Assembly (NCBI GenBank): GCA_018697195.1
Contig: JAGMWU010000028.1
Span: forward strand, 2,147,994-2,211,993
Length of the DNA stretch: 64,000 nucleotides
Source of the DNA: Certhia americana
Lineage: Eukaryota; Chordata; Aves; Passeriformes; Certhiidae
Reading direction: 5' to 3'
The notes beneath the pieces were generated by a model. It did not search any database, was not told the DNA's origin, and saw nothing but the letters and a program-made list of their open reading frames with translations. Shown here piece after piece: positions 1 through 11,685 of this stretch (position 1 is the first letter of the stretch; each line of letters opens with the position of its first letter). A program made the translations under genes and the position numbers.

Positions 1-3000
1 TTCACTCTCTGCAGTGTTTAATCAGCTCGGTACTCCCAGCCCCTCTCAGGCACTTGCTCCTTGTGTGGGCTCACATCAATTTTTAGATTCTAATGACTGA
101 CACATTTTTAAAATAAATTTCAGCTGCACGTTTACAACAGCTCCAGGTGCAGATCTGCACGTGCAGATGGAAACAACCCCAGCCTTTGTCACTCACGAGG
201 CCTGGCTGGAGTGAGCCCACCCTGGGATGGGAGCTGGGGGAGAATCCATCACCCCTGCAGCAGCTCCCAGGCCAGTGGAGCTGCTCCTGCTCCCAGCAAG
301 TCCCAGAGTCGTGGAAAGGAGCCATGGAAAGGTTGGGAAAGGCTCACCAGGTGAGCTCCAGGCTCACCTAGCCCAGTCTCTGAGCGAGCCCCACCATGCC
401 CAGGAAGCCACAGCACAAAGAGCCCAGAGCCTTCCTCCAGCCCAGCAGAGCACACAGGTGCCTTCTCACAGGTGGGACAGCACAACACACTCTGCACACT
501 GAAATAGTTAGAGGGGCAGGCTCCCCACACCCCACCCTGCTGATGTCCCCAACAATGAATCCCCCCATCCCACACCTCTGCTTTGCAGTGCAGAGCAAAC
601 ACTGGGCACTCCTCCTGCAGCTCGAGATGCTCAGCTGTGCAGAGGCAGAGAGAGAACACTCCCTTCAAGAAGGGATGAGGAGCTTCATGTTTACTCAGCC
701 TGCTATATGAGAGATGCTAATGTCACTGGTCGTTAGTAAACACTGACAAATGTGACAGAACGTGGAGCTAATCCTTGGAGCCTGCTGGAACCAAACACTC
801 GGGCTGATTCGGTAACAAGTACAGATAGAAACATGCTCCCTGGCCTCCGTGTAGTCATATTAAATATTTAAAGTTACTTACTGAATACACACAGGCTCTG
901 AACTTCCAGCTGATCACTGGAACAGGCAGGTTCTGGGGAAGAATATGGAAAGGCAGCCATGCCAGCAGCTCCAGCTGGGTGTGAGCGACTGGGAGCTCCC
1001 CTTCAGCTGGAAAGTGAGACAAATGAGACTGTATTAGAGCATCAGATAAGAAAAGATGTTCCCTGTATTAAAAAATAGCAGTACATTCTTTACATTTAGC
1101 ATAAAACCTGCTGTAATTACCTAGCAGTTGGAAAGCAATTTGCAACAGGCTTTATTGTTCAGCATCTGTACCAAATTCTCAGGGAAACATCCACCAGGGA
1201 ATAAAGGAAAATGAGATGTGCCATAGTAACTACAACATTCAAACGCTTGCACAATGGAAATTTCGGGGAGGTTTAAATGAGCTCCAGTGCAGTTCTACTT
1301 CTGTGTTTCTGTTTTTGTTTTGTTACTTAAAGGGCTCTGGGTTTGACTCCAGCTTTTTCTGCCCTGTGTACACACACCCACCAGGACTGCTGTAATCCAC
1401 ACAGAACCAGTGGGGTTGTATTACAAAAGAAATATAATTGTCAAAAGAAAAAACCCAAGTCTTTTGAAGCAGCAGAACAAGAAGCATTCTGGCAGTACCA
1501 CTGCCAGGACCTCACTATTGATCAAGCACACACCTCTTTGGGTTAAATCTCTGCATTAAAGGGAAAAGGTAATGACTGATGGCCTGCAAATTCACCACAG
1601 CATCCCAGAGTAACTGCTCATCAAGAGGAGAAAACTGGAGCTCACACAATTTTTTGGGGATGAAGAAAGGCACATTTTACTCCTGCTTAGCCTGGAATAA
1701 ATCCAGCCTCATTTCCCCACAAGTGAGACAGTCAGGAGAGCTGTGATGGAAATAAATCACTTCAAGTTTGTACCAATTTAAAAAAAAAAAATTATCAAAA
1801 AAAGACATAAGAGGTTCTAGTTCTGCGTGCCCCTGAGGCAGGAGTGCTCTCAGGAGCCAGCCTGGCTCAGCTGTTCACACCTGGGCCACAGTGAGAACCA
1901 GGAATTTATCAGATGCCTGTTTATTCCTTCTTTCTTCCCTTTCCCCCTGATTAAATAACATTCCTCCTGACTTAATCTCGAACCAGGAATGTGTCTTTGC
2001 AAGGAAATGTCTATTCTGTTCAGTTCCAGAGCTAAACAGCAAACACAAACCCACCCCGTTTGGTTAGGAGGAGTCAGGCAGAGCTTGGAATCAGGAAACT
2101 GAACAAATTCCCGTGTTTTGCTCCCCCAGAGTCTCAGAACTGTGCCTTGGTGGCTGCCCTGCCTGGCAAGGGTGAGCCCTGCAGCCCCAGGCAGGTTTTC
2201 AGTCTCTCCAGTGCCCAGGATCAGATTTAAGGATCTGATTTAAGCTCCACAGGCTGACTTTTGCTGGGTGTGATTGTGTGGCTCCAGATGAGGGCAGGGC
2301 TGGCCCGGGGTGCTCACAGGACCCTGCAATCTGCTGCAGCACACTCCAGCAGGGAATTCAAAGTGAAATGATTCCCTCGTTCAAGAGAAAACAGGAGAAA
2401 TTCGAGTGATGTTCAAAGCAATGGGATGGTCTGTGAGGGGAAGGAGGCAGTGTGGAAGTGATGACAAGAGGGATGAGGCTCTGTGCTCCATGGGTTGGCA
2501 CGGAAGCCAGGAATAATAAAGAGCAAGGAGAATCAGACAGACATTTACAAAAATCCTAGACTTTATTCAATGAATTATTTAAAATCTATTTCTGATCTGG
2601 CACAGGAGGCCACTCAATCTCCAGAAGGGAGCAATGGGAGCCCCATCACTTCTGCCATTCAAAGCTCTGATGGACAAGGAGGCAGGAAACACAGGGACAG
2701 GGATTCACACAGAATTCCAGCAGTAATTTGGGGACACTGGTGTCCCCAAGTTCATCCTTCCTGCTTTTCTTCAGTGAGCACTGACAGAATAATGGGGGGC
2801 ACATCCCCCCACACCCCCTGAGAGCTCCTGCAAGGGCCAAGTTCCCAGGGGCTGAGGGAGGGCAGTGCACTTGCAGAAAATGGAAAGATCAACTCCTACA
2901 GCCTGGATTTCCTGGTCCACTGGGTGAGGAGGGATTTTTCCCTTGTCCCCCACCTTTGCTGAAGTCATGGAGGTGTTTATCCATTCTCTGTACATCCTCC

Positions 3001-6000
3001 CTTTGCATCCCTGTCCTACAAACACCTGGAGCTTGTTGCCAGAGAGGGATCCCAAAGCTCACACTTGTGTCAGAGTCTGGAATTATGAGGAATATTTCTT
3101 TGCGTGTTTAAGAGATTTTAGAATCTCTGACAAACAGTGGTTTTAACCTTTGTTCATGGAAAAAGGGCTCTGGAATGGGCAGAGTTTCAGGAGTGTGTAT
3201 TAGATAGTAGAATAGTGTGTGGTTTTATTACAGGGTGAGAATTTTAGATCTATGGGGGTTTTAGGATGGTAAGCAGGTGATGGCAAGATGGAGGAAGCAC
3301 ATGGTATTTGGGTTTTTTCCTTCTTCCTTACCTACTCCATATTCTGCAGTGAGGTGGCACATTATTGCTGGTTTAGAATAGAGTTTAACCTTCTAACATG
3401 GATAATAATTATTGGAGTAGAATTATAAATACTGATTACGTAGATTGTAGTATAAATATCCACACCACCCTGGGAGTGGGAGCAGTTAGGATTTGGAATT
3501 TGGGATTTGGGATTTGTACCTTGAACTGACCTGCAATGAATAGCTCTGCGGGTCAGGAACAGAATGTAATGATAAGAAATAATAAATAATGAAGAGAAAA
3601 CTAAGAAGAAAAGACTCATGACCTGTTCTTCAAACTCTCTGGCTGGGAGAAAAGAAACTCTGTTTACATTCTCGGGTCAGTGGTAAACAGCTGATCGACA
3701 GAGACACACATAAAATATTTTTTATAATCCCAATTTATAATGCTTTGCCTTGTTCAGCACATTCCCCATGGCTGGGCCTGCCCAGGAAGAGCCAGAGATG
3801 ATGATGGGCAGTGGGAGATGTGGACATGCAGCCAGAGACTGGGCAGAGCTCAGCAGCAGATCTTCTCCCACTCAATGGCAGCAATTTCACAGCTCTGGGA
3901 AGAAGGGAAAAAGCTTTGAGCATGAGATTACTACATTTTGTACGTTACACCCTGATAGAAGCTAAAAATAGACTGTGATGGTTGCTAAGTGCGTTTCAAA
4001 TGGCTTTCCTTAGAGGTAAAAATGGGATTTATTTGAAAAAGCAGAAGGTGGGGTTTGTAACATCACATCTTGGGAAAGAGCTGAACAGAAAATCTCCAGC
4101 TGTGGGAATGGAAGGAGCAGGGACTTTGGCATTCCTTTTCTTCTGGGGAGAGCAGGCAAGAGGGGCTGACAGAGTCCAGATGGACACACCTGGACACTCC
4201 TGGCACTCCTCATCCCCTCCCTTTGCACAAAACCTCAGAGTTCCTCCTGGTCCTGCACAGGACAAAGTGAAAATACCTGTGGTGGCTCCAGGAGATTCAC
4301 TTAGGGAAGGGGAAGGAAGCACAGAGCCCCACAGGAGCAGCTCCCCTTCTCCTACACCTGGCTGGGACAGCAAAACTGACTTTAGTGTGGGGCTGGGGCT
4401 CAGGTGAGCCTGGATCCAGAGTTCCAGATCCAGGTAACCTCAGCACACCGAGGGTGGGAACAGCTCTTCAGCTCCCACTGAGACCAACTCCAGCCCAGAA
4501 TTCCCTCCTGGGCACCCCTCAGGTTCAGGGGGAAGCAAAGCCAGGCTGGTCACTGCAGCTGGGACAGCTTGGGCAGGTGAGGCCTCCTTGACTTCCTCCA
4601 GGACACTGAACTATTTCAGAACACTGCCATTCTCATTAGAGCACCGTGGTTATCATTTTCTAATTAAGAAAATGAACTGTTATTATAAAGATTAAGAGTT
4701 GTAATTGAAAGACATCTGATGTCAGAACAATTTTTGAGACACACTCCAGGTATTAAGAGAGCCATTTCCTGCAGCAGGACTGAACACTTGCTAACAAAAA
4801 AAAAAACATACACTTGGAGGAAAATAGCCTCGAGCTAATTAGAATTGCAGCCTTGCAAACAGCACTGAATGAAGGTTCAGAGCTCATGCAGGAAGAGTCA
4901 CAAGCAGACAGGGAGATATGAGGTGGAGAGGGACAATAATCAGAAACTTGAGCATCCCAAGCACACTTTGGAGCATCCGATTTCTCTGAGACCTCACAGC
5001 TCCTAAAAATGAGAATTGCTACACAAGGGGGATTAAAATGCGCAGAAAAGTAAAATAATGCTTCAAAGAAAACAGGTGTTGAATTAATGGTTACTTTTGC
5101 ATTGATGTGGGAGCACATGGGCTGAAGGAAAAAGGAAAAGATTAGCAGCCTCATTTGTTTTCCCAAATAACTTTTCCATCACAAACTCACTGTGTCCTTA
5201 TCAACACTATTAGAAAAAAAATTTAAAAAATAAGCCCATTGTCATGGCTGAGAAATAAAGATTATTCTTCATCAATTCTGTCAGGGGAGAGAAATTTAGA
5301 CACGTTCTTTGCTGTGTCAGCTGTGACACCTCGAGATCGACCCGGAGAGTGCAGGGGGGGCTTTTCCTGCTCAGGAACATGCCTTGTGCCAGAGTCAGTG
5401 CAAAATATTCCCTTCTCAGCTCCCTACACCCTCATGTGCCTTCAGTTCAATCCCCCTCCAAAATACAATGGGAAAAGATAGAGAACAATCTATTTGCAAC
5501 AAAATGAATTTGCCTCTAAACCTCCCATTATCAGATCAGATTTATAAAAGAAAAGCAGGCAATTAAGCCCAACTGAATGCTTCACAAACAAAATCACTCA
5601 GGTTCAGAAACTGCTTTAAAATGACAAAACCCAGGAAATTACAAACTTGTGAGTGACAATTTATCCCAAGCACCTCTGCCCAAAGGCCTCGCAGCATTAT
5701 TAATGACCCACTTTGTCAGCAACTTCCTTAACTTTAGCACACTTTTCCTCTTTTGCTGTAGAATTTGGGACATTTTCTATCAAATCTCAGTCACGAGGAA
5801 GGTCAGAGCGTTTAGGGGGAAAGCAGTGACGTTTCTGTGACGTGCTGAGTAAGAAGCTGTGACAGGTCCAAAGGCACCAGCAGAAGATTATTACAGCAGA
5901 GCCCAGGTAGCCTGAGAAACGTCTGCTGATATTTACTTTTTTTATTTAAAATGCAAAGCACTGTTACTTTTCACTCCTGACAGAATTCTCCATTTGCTAT

Positions 6001-6367
6001 GCAAGTCAGCAAATGATAAAATAGCAGAATATTCACCAGTGTCAAACAGAAGATTTCAGCAATAAGCTTCAGTGCAATGTGAAATATTGTAACAATTATT
6101 CCTTGTGATCAGGATGTTAATCTTCCTTTTTCAAATCATATCTGAGGTTATCCAGTATGATCCTGCCAGATATTCTCAACAATTTCCTACTTCGTGAGTC
6201 CCTCTGATTCAAAATCAGTGACATCATTCAGCTCAGAGCCTTCCATTTCCACTCTGTGCAGCTTTCTGACTAAACAAAATCTAAATCTGTGGGTGTCAAA
6301 AGATGCCTAAGCAATTTACATATAATACATATATTTGTGTCTATATGAATATATACAAGCTTATATC

Positions 6368-6440
6368 TAGAATCATGCAACGGTTTGGGTTGGAAGGGAC
6401 CTTAAAAATCATCTCATTCCACCCCTGCCACAGCAGAAAC
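6368..6440 (-). repeat. CR1 LINE 3' end fragment
   Basis: The stretch contains AATCATGCAACGGTTTGGGT followed by TGGAAGGGACCTTAAAAATC and a CATTCCACCCC segment. This is the reverse complement of the standard CR1 3' end. It is truncated on its 5' side, as CR1 copies usually are. Confidence 0.85.
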
Positions 6441-7794
6441 ACCTCCTAAACAGACAGTAAATACAAACTTCATTTAAAAATGCCATGGAGCACATCCCCA
6501 GTTCTAGTTCCTTAAACTGCAGTTACCTGGGGACAGTGACAAGACTCTGCATAAGCCCAAAGCAGTAAGAAAAATAAAAATGTTTAAAACATGTCCAGAA
6601 ATAAATACAGATGAAGAGTATTTTTACTGCTAATGCCTCATGCATCTGGATTTAAGAGTCTGGATAATGTGATGAATTATTAACATGCTAATGTAAATGT
6701 AATCAAATCTCCTGACTCGAGTGTACAGAGATCACCACAGGGAAATAAATAATGAAATGTTTAATCTTCTCTGCTCTCAAGTACCTGTTCTGCTGGTGGG
6801 AATGTGGATTGGGGGGGGTGGACAGGAAACTCTTTCTGCCACAGCTCAAGTGGAGAAACAGAGAGAAACCAACGTGCTCAGCCTTGGTTTCCCATCCCAT
6901 CACCAGCTATTCCTGTGTCCTGCTCTGTGCCTGATACCCCCTGCACCCCCTCAGGTCATTTCAGTTCCTTTCAATGGCTACAAAAAACACCAAATATTTG
7001 CTTTCTGGAGCCTTTTGTGTCCCGTTTCTCTCCACTTCAGAAGTTTGGCACAGAAGCAGCGTTTAGAGCTCAGTAGAATTCGTTAATCAGAATATCCCTT
7101 GAATTTCACAGCCAGGGTGGAGCTGGTCCTGACCTTGGCTGTGCTGGGACAGGGCCAGCCCAGGGAGAGGAGGCTGGGCCAGCAGCTCCTGTGGCACAGA
7201 GCATCTCCTGAGTGACCTCCCAGAGTCAGAGCACTCTCTGAGAGCTTCAGAGTCACCCCGAGCACAGAAATCCTGCTCAGTGCAGGAAAGACAAGGAAAA
7301 CTCTATTTCTGTCAGAGCTGTGGAGATGTTCTTCCCTGAACTTTGAGCACTGCCAGGCACTGGTGACTCTCATCACACAGACAATGAATGAGGAAGGAGG
7401 GAGCTGGAGGGAACCCAAAAGATTTCACATCTCTCAGTAAATCCCTGCGTGAAGTGGCAACATCCGAGTGCTGTGGCAGTCTCCGTCCTGTCAGCACTTT
7501 GTGGTGTTTGCCAGGCACAGCAGGGAGGGAGCAGCCCCAGAATTTCCTGCTGAGGCTGTTCCTGGGCAGCAGGCTGGGCTGCCCGAGCACACCCACAGGG
7601 TGTCCCTGCTCCCAGCCCTGTGCTGGGGTGAGAGCCAGCACCTTCCACCCTGCACGGAGCTGTGAGGCAGCTGATGGCAGTGCTGGCACCCTGAGTAACC
7701 CACAGGCTTCTGGGGATTGGAATGAGCTTGGAACCACAGCACAGGCACACACGGCGTGGCACCACGGTCATCTGTGCAGGCAGCAGCCTGGCAG

Positions 7795-8010
7795 CAGCAC
7801 CAGCTCCTCCCAACATAGACAGGGCTGTCCTCCATCCCTGGGACAGCCAGGATCTCCATCCCTGCCCTGGGACAGCCAGGATNNNNNNNNNNGCCAGGAT
7901 CTCCATCCAATGGACAGGGTTGTCCTCCATCCCTGCCCTTGGACACCCAGCAGCTCCTCCCAACACAGACAGGGCTGTTCTCCCTGCCCTGGGACACCCA
8001 GCAGTTCCTG
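7795..8010. repeat. GC-rich imperfect tandem repeat interrupted by a 10-N gap
   Basis: Units built on GGGACAGCCAGGATCTCCAT and CAGCTCCTCCCAACAcAGAC recur. The bases on both sides of the gap (gacagccaggat / gccaggatctcc) are the same motif, so the N placeholder probably marks a repeat-length uncertainty. Confidence 0.75.
7883..7892. other. 10-base assembly gap (N)
   Basis: Ten Ns interrupt the tandem repeat. The round number suggests a placeholder rather than a measured size. Confidence 0.98.
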
Positions 8011-8084
8011 AGGGCACCCAAAAGGAGCTAAAGGACAGGAGGGAGATGACAGGGAGTCCCTTCTGCTCTGTTTTCTGCTAGAGG

Positions 8085-8140
8085 GAAGATGTGGCTTTGC
8101 CCAAGATCACACAAGGACTGGGTAGAGCATCAAATAAACT
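8085..8140 (-). repeat. possible MIR-like SINE remnant
   Basis: GGCTTTGCCCAAGATCACAC resembles the reverse complement of the conserved core of MIR/core-SINEs (gacttgcccaaggtcacac). It is short and decayed, so this is a weak call. Confidence 0.3.
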
Positions 8141-8414
8141 GCAGGAGCACAGGTACCAGCCTCAGCTGCCAGTGCCCTGCAGGGCTGACCCTCAAAGCAG
8201 GGTCACCACCCTCGCTGTGCCTCACTGAAGGGACTCTCTGGCAAGGTGACATCAGGATGGGCTGCTCAGTCACAGAGGGATCTCCAGTGCTTGGGAAACT
8301 CTTCCTTGAGAATAATATTTTACACTGAGCTGCCAGCTCTCCTCCAGCACCGAGCAAAATGCATTTCTTTTGCATACTCAACATTCCTCAGGGTTGGTTG
8401 TTTGTTTAATTAAA

Positions 8415-8545
8415 ATGTTCAAGGCTAGGTTGAACGAGGCCCTGAGCAATTGATCTGTGAGTGGCATCCCTGCCCAGAGCAGGGGATTGGAACCAGAGGA
8501 GTGGAAGGTCCCTTCCAACACAAACCATTCTGTGATTCTGTGCTG
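8415..8545 (+). repeat. CR1 LINE 3' end fragment
   Basis: A TTCAAGGCTAGGTTGAACG body is followed by GGAAGGTCCCTTCCAACACA and AACCATTCTGTGATTCTGTG. This is the characteristic CR1 3' terminus in the sense direction, ending in the short ATTCTGTG direct repeats. Confidence 0.9.
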
Positions 8546-9214
8546 TGTGGGATTAATTTTATGCAATCCACCTCTCTGGCTGAGAAACAGCTTTTCTACA
8601 ACCACCCCCGTGGCCACAGGTACTGCTGTGTGTGCCCTTCACGGCACAACCAAATTGCAACAATCATAAAGATTAGAAGATTATGAAAACACACACAGAC
8701 AGACAGAAATACAGTGTTTTCAACATCCCCAAGTAATCCCCAGTCCTGCCTGGCTGCAGATTCAGTGAAACGTAGCCAGGACACACATTCTCATCAGCAC
8801 TGCCTCCCTCCTCGGAAGGACAGAGATTTGGTACACCTCGCAAGGGAGGTGCAGCAGAGCTTTAAATAACCACTTACAAACTTTCCTTCCAAAGAAAATT
8901 ACAAGTCAGTTAATGCCAAGAAATCCCAGGCTAAGATTGATAAAATAGGACTGCCTTCTGCACTTGTGTGAAAGGGATTAAGGAGTCGTGAAAGTTTTTG
9001 GCAGCCAGGAGGAGAGGGAATTTTCATTTCTGCTTTTACTGAAACTGTTCCCAAAGCAAGAGCTGTGGTTGGGTCCTGGGATAAGACATGGTTTAGGGTC
9101 ACATCCATGTGCAATAGGAAGAATTCAGCACAGGAACTTTAGAGCCAAAGGCTTCACCTGAAGTCCTGTGGGAAGTGAATTTTCCTGTGGGGTTACAGCA
9201 AGGCTGGAGGCAGC

Positions 9215-9345
9215 AGGACGTCAGGGTTCAAATCAGGTACCCACAGCCTGATAAGGCATTTCACCTCTCTTTGGCCAGTTAATTTAAAACAGGATTAATA
9301 ATTCCAGCATGATTAGAATTTTATGAAGCTTAATTAATTAAAGGT
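9215..9345 (+). repeat. probable MIR/core-SINE remnant
   Basis: GGGTTCAAATC (a tRNA-like B box), then CATTTCACCTCTCTTTGGCC, then AAAACAGGATTAATAAT in the right order. These match the B box, the 'cacttaacctctctgtgcc' block and the 'aaaatggggataataa' block of MIR. There is no functional tRNA fold around the B box. Confidence 0.45.
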
Positions 9346-9594
9346 CATAAAACACAATGAGACCAGCATATGACAGAGCCCAGATAAATTCAGACTCTTC
9401 ATGTGGAAGTCCCGCTGTGTTTGAGATGTAAAAGCAGCTCTGCAGTGGGGGTGGGGGCTCAGCCAGGAGCTGAGAACCCCCCAAAATAATCCAGAGGGGA
9501 GAAGAGGAAACCCACAAACCCAAAGTGTGGATTCCCAGTGGGAATGAGCACAAAACAGGGACCAGTCTGATTCCTGAGGAATACCCAGCACCAT

Positions 9595-9722
9595 GCGTGG
9601 ATGTGGCACCTGGGGACAGGGTTTAGTGGGGAACTAACTAACAGCAGGGCAGTGCTGGGGTGATGGTTGGATTCCACGTTTTTACAGAGCTCTCCCAACC
9701 TTAATGAGTCCATGATTCTGTG
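9595..9722 (+). repeat. CR1 LINE 3' end fragment
   Basis: GGGGACAGGGTTTAGTGGGG, CAGTGCTGGGGTGATGGTTG and CCAACCTTAATGAGTCCATG, then ATTCTGTGAG. This order and spacing is that of the CR1 3' region. Confidence 0.88.
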
Positions 9723-10099
9723 AGTGTGGGGCACAAGGAGCTGTGCCCACCCAGCCCGAGCATGCACACACATCATTCCCTCCAAAGGAACTCACTGTTC
9801 TCCGGGACCTTTCATTACTAAAAAATGCAGCAAATCCCCTGAAATGTTCCAAATTAGGGTGGGCAGAAGGGGCTGTTCAGGATTGAAGGAGGATAAAGAG
9901 AATAAAATGTAAATCTGCCTGCAGTTTATACTTATGACTAATACCTATCACAACAGATTCGTTTGGGAACGCGCCTGTGACGTTAAACTTGTCAATCCTC
10001 CCCACCTCTCCAAGCCTCTGCTCGGGGCCCTGCCTGTGCAGCTCCTCCTGCTCTGCCTCAGGAGATGCTGCACCTCTGCAGCTTTGGATCCTGCTGTTG

Positions 10100-10400
10100 G
10101 GATTCAGAGAATCATGGAATTGTTTAGGCTGGAGAAGACCTTGGAGGTCACCCAGTCCAAGCATCAGCGCAGTGCCACCGCCACGGTCACCACTGACCCG
10201 TGTCCCTAGGTGCCACCTCCACATGGTTTTTGAACACCAGTCACAGATGGTGACCCCACCACTGCCCAGAGCAGACTGTTCCAATGCTTGACAACCCCTC
10301 CTCTGAGGAAAGCTTCCTAAATATCCAATCTAAACCTTCCCTGGGGCAACTTGAGGCACAAGGTCCTGCTCCACTCCCTGAGGAGCTCCGGCTCTGGCTC
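10100..10400 (-). repeat. CR1 LINE fragment, about 300 bp
   Basis: It begins with AGAGAATCATGGAATTGTTT and AGACCTTGGAGGTCACCCAG, the reverse complement of a CR1 3' end. It continues through GTTCCAATGCTTGACAACCC and GAGGAAAGCTTCCTAAATAT, typical of the CR1 segment just upstream. Confidence 0.88.
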
Positions 10401-11467
10401 AGCCCAGCTCCTATTTAAAGAACCTCATTGGTTGGGAAAGGCTCCAAACCTCTTAACAGACCACTTGTGTCTCAGTGAAATTATCAGGAAGGATAAGAGT
10501 GCAATTTATAACTATAAAAACCAGCCTGCTTTTGAATAAAGCCAAGCCAAATCCGTGGATGTCTGGGTGCACTTCCCCAGGCCAGGTAGCAGTGGTCATT
10601 TGGGCATCTGCTTCACTCCCCAGCTCCTAAAAAAAGCTTCAACCCTGTGAATCTCTCTAAGTACATTAGACAGAGAATGAAAACCGCATTGAGATTAGAT
10701 TTCCATCTCTCGACATCTACGCACACGACAGCTGGGATTAGTAAATGAACAGACCACTGAAGGAAGGAGGAGGATTAACCACGGACAATAAAAAAGGTCG
10801 ATAATCAGAGGCAGCTCTTTGGAAAAGAGACTTAGGACAAATGGCACAGGCGGCTTCAGTTTATTGACTGGGGCGAATGAGAGCTGCAGAATATGAAAAT
10901 GGAAGAACAATCTTCCCCTAATCTGCAGGGGCAGCAGGGCTGGGGCTGGGCAGGACGTCATCCCCTAACGAGGGGAGTCCTCTGCAGCAGCTCCAATCAG
11001 CCCAGGGCTCAGAATCCAATTTCAGCCCCAGCTATTATTGCAGAAGTTTTAATCTCCATTCTTGTGCAAACAATTGGAGGGAATGATGGATAGGTAAATA
11101 AAGAAACAAATGAATAAAAGTCAGGCTGAGGCACAGGAACAGTTTCTGGCTGGGATGAGCAGCACACGCCTGTGTGAGCCTGTGAATGGCAGTCGTGGGG
11201 AGATGAACATGACAGAGGTCACCCCCCTGCTCTGACTGGCTGCAGATCAGCTCCAAATTTGATATTCCAGAACAACAACACAGAGGCAATGACTGCTCCA
11301 ACAGTCAGCACAAATGTAGGGGGGAAACAATTGAAAAGGAGCTGTTCTTCATTTATCCAGACAAAAGAGATCTGACCTATGAAGTCAAAATTTATGAGTG
11401 AGATAAATATGCTGGCAGTGACGGGTTTGACCAAACCCAGGCAATGTAATATAAAACCACAATCACT

Positions 11468-11685
11468 GCAGAATCCCAGGATCACTGAGTTGGAAAATCT
11501 CTCCAGGAGCATCGAGTCCAACCTGTGACCCACCCCCAACTTGTCCCCAGCCCAGGGCACTCGGTGCCAGGGCCTTTGACTGGGCTGGGACTCCTGGGGC
11601 AGGTCCAATGCCTGACCACCCTTTCCAGGAAGGAATTCTTCCAGAAATTCACCCAGGCCCCTGTCTGGGCTCCAGCACACACCTA
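11468..11685 (-). repeat. CR1 LINE fragment
   Basis: AGAATCCCAGGATCACTGAG, TGGAAAATCTCTCCAGGAGC and GAGTCCAACCTGTGACCCA, then CACCCTTTCCAGGAAGGAAT. This is a reverse-complement CR1 end with its upstream segment. Confidence 0.85.

Noticed and set aside
9220..9240. tRNA gene suggested by a B box GGTTCAAATC
   Set aside because: No A box at the right distance and no cloverleaf. The following blocks fit a decayed SINE better.
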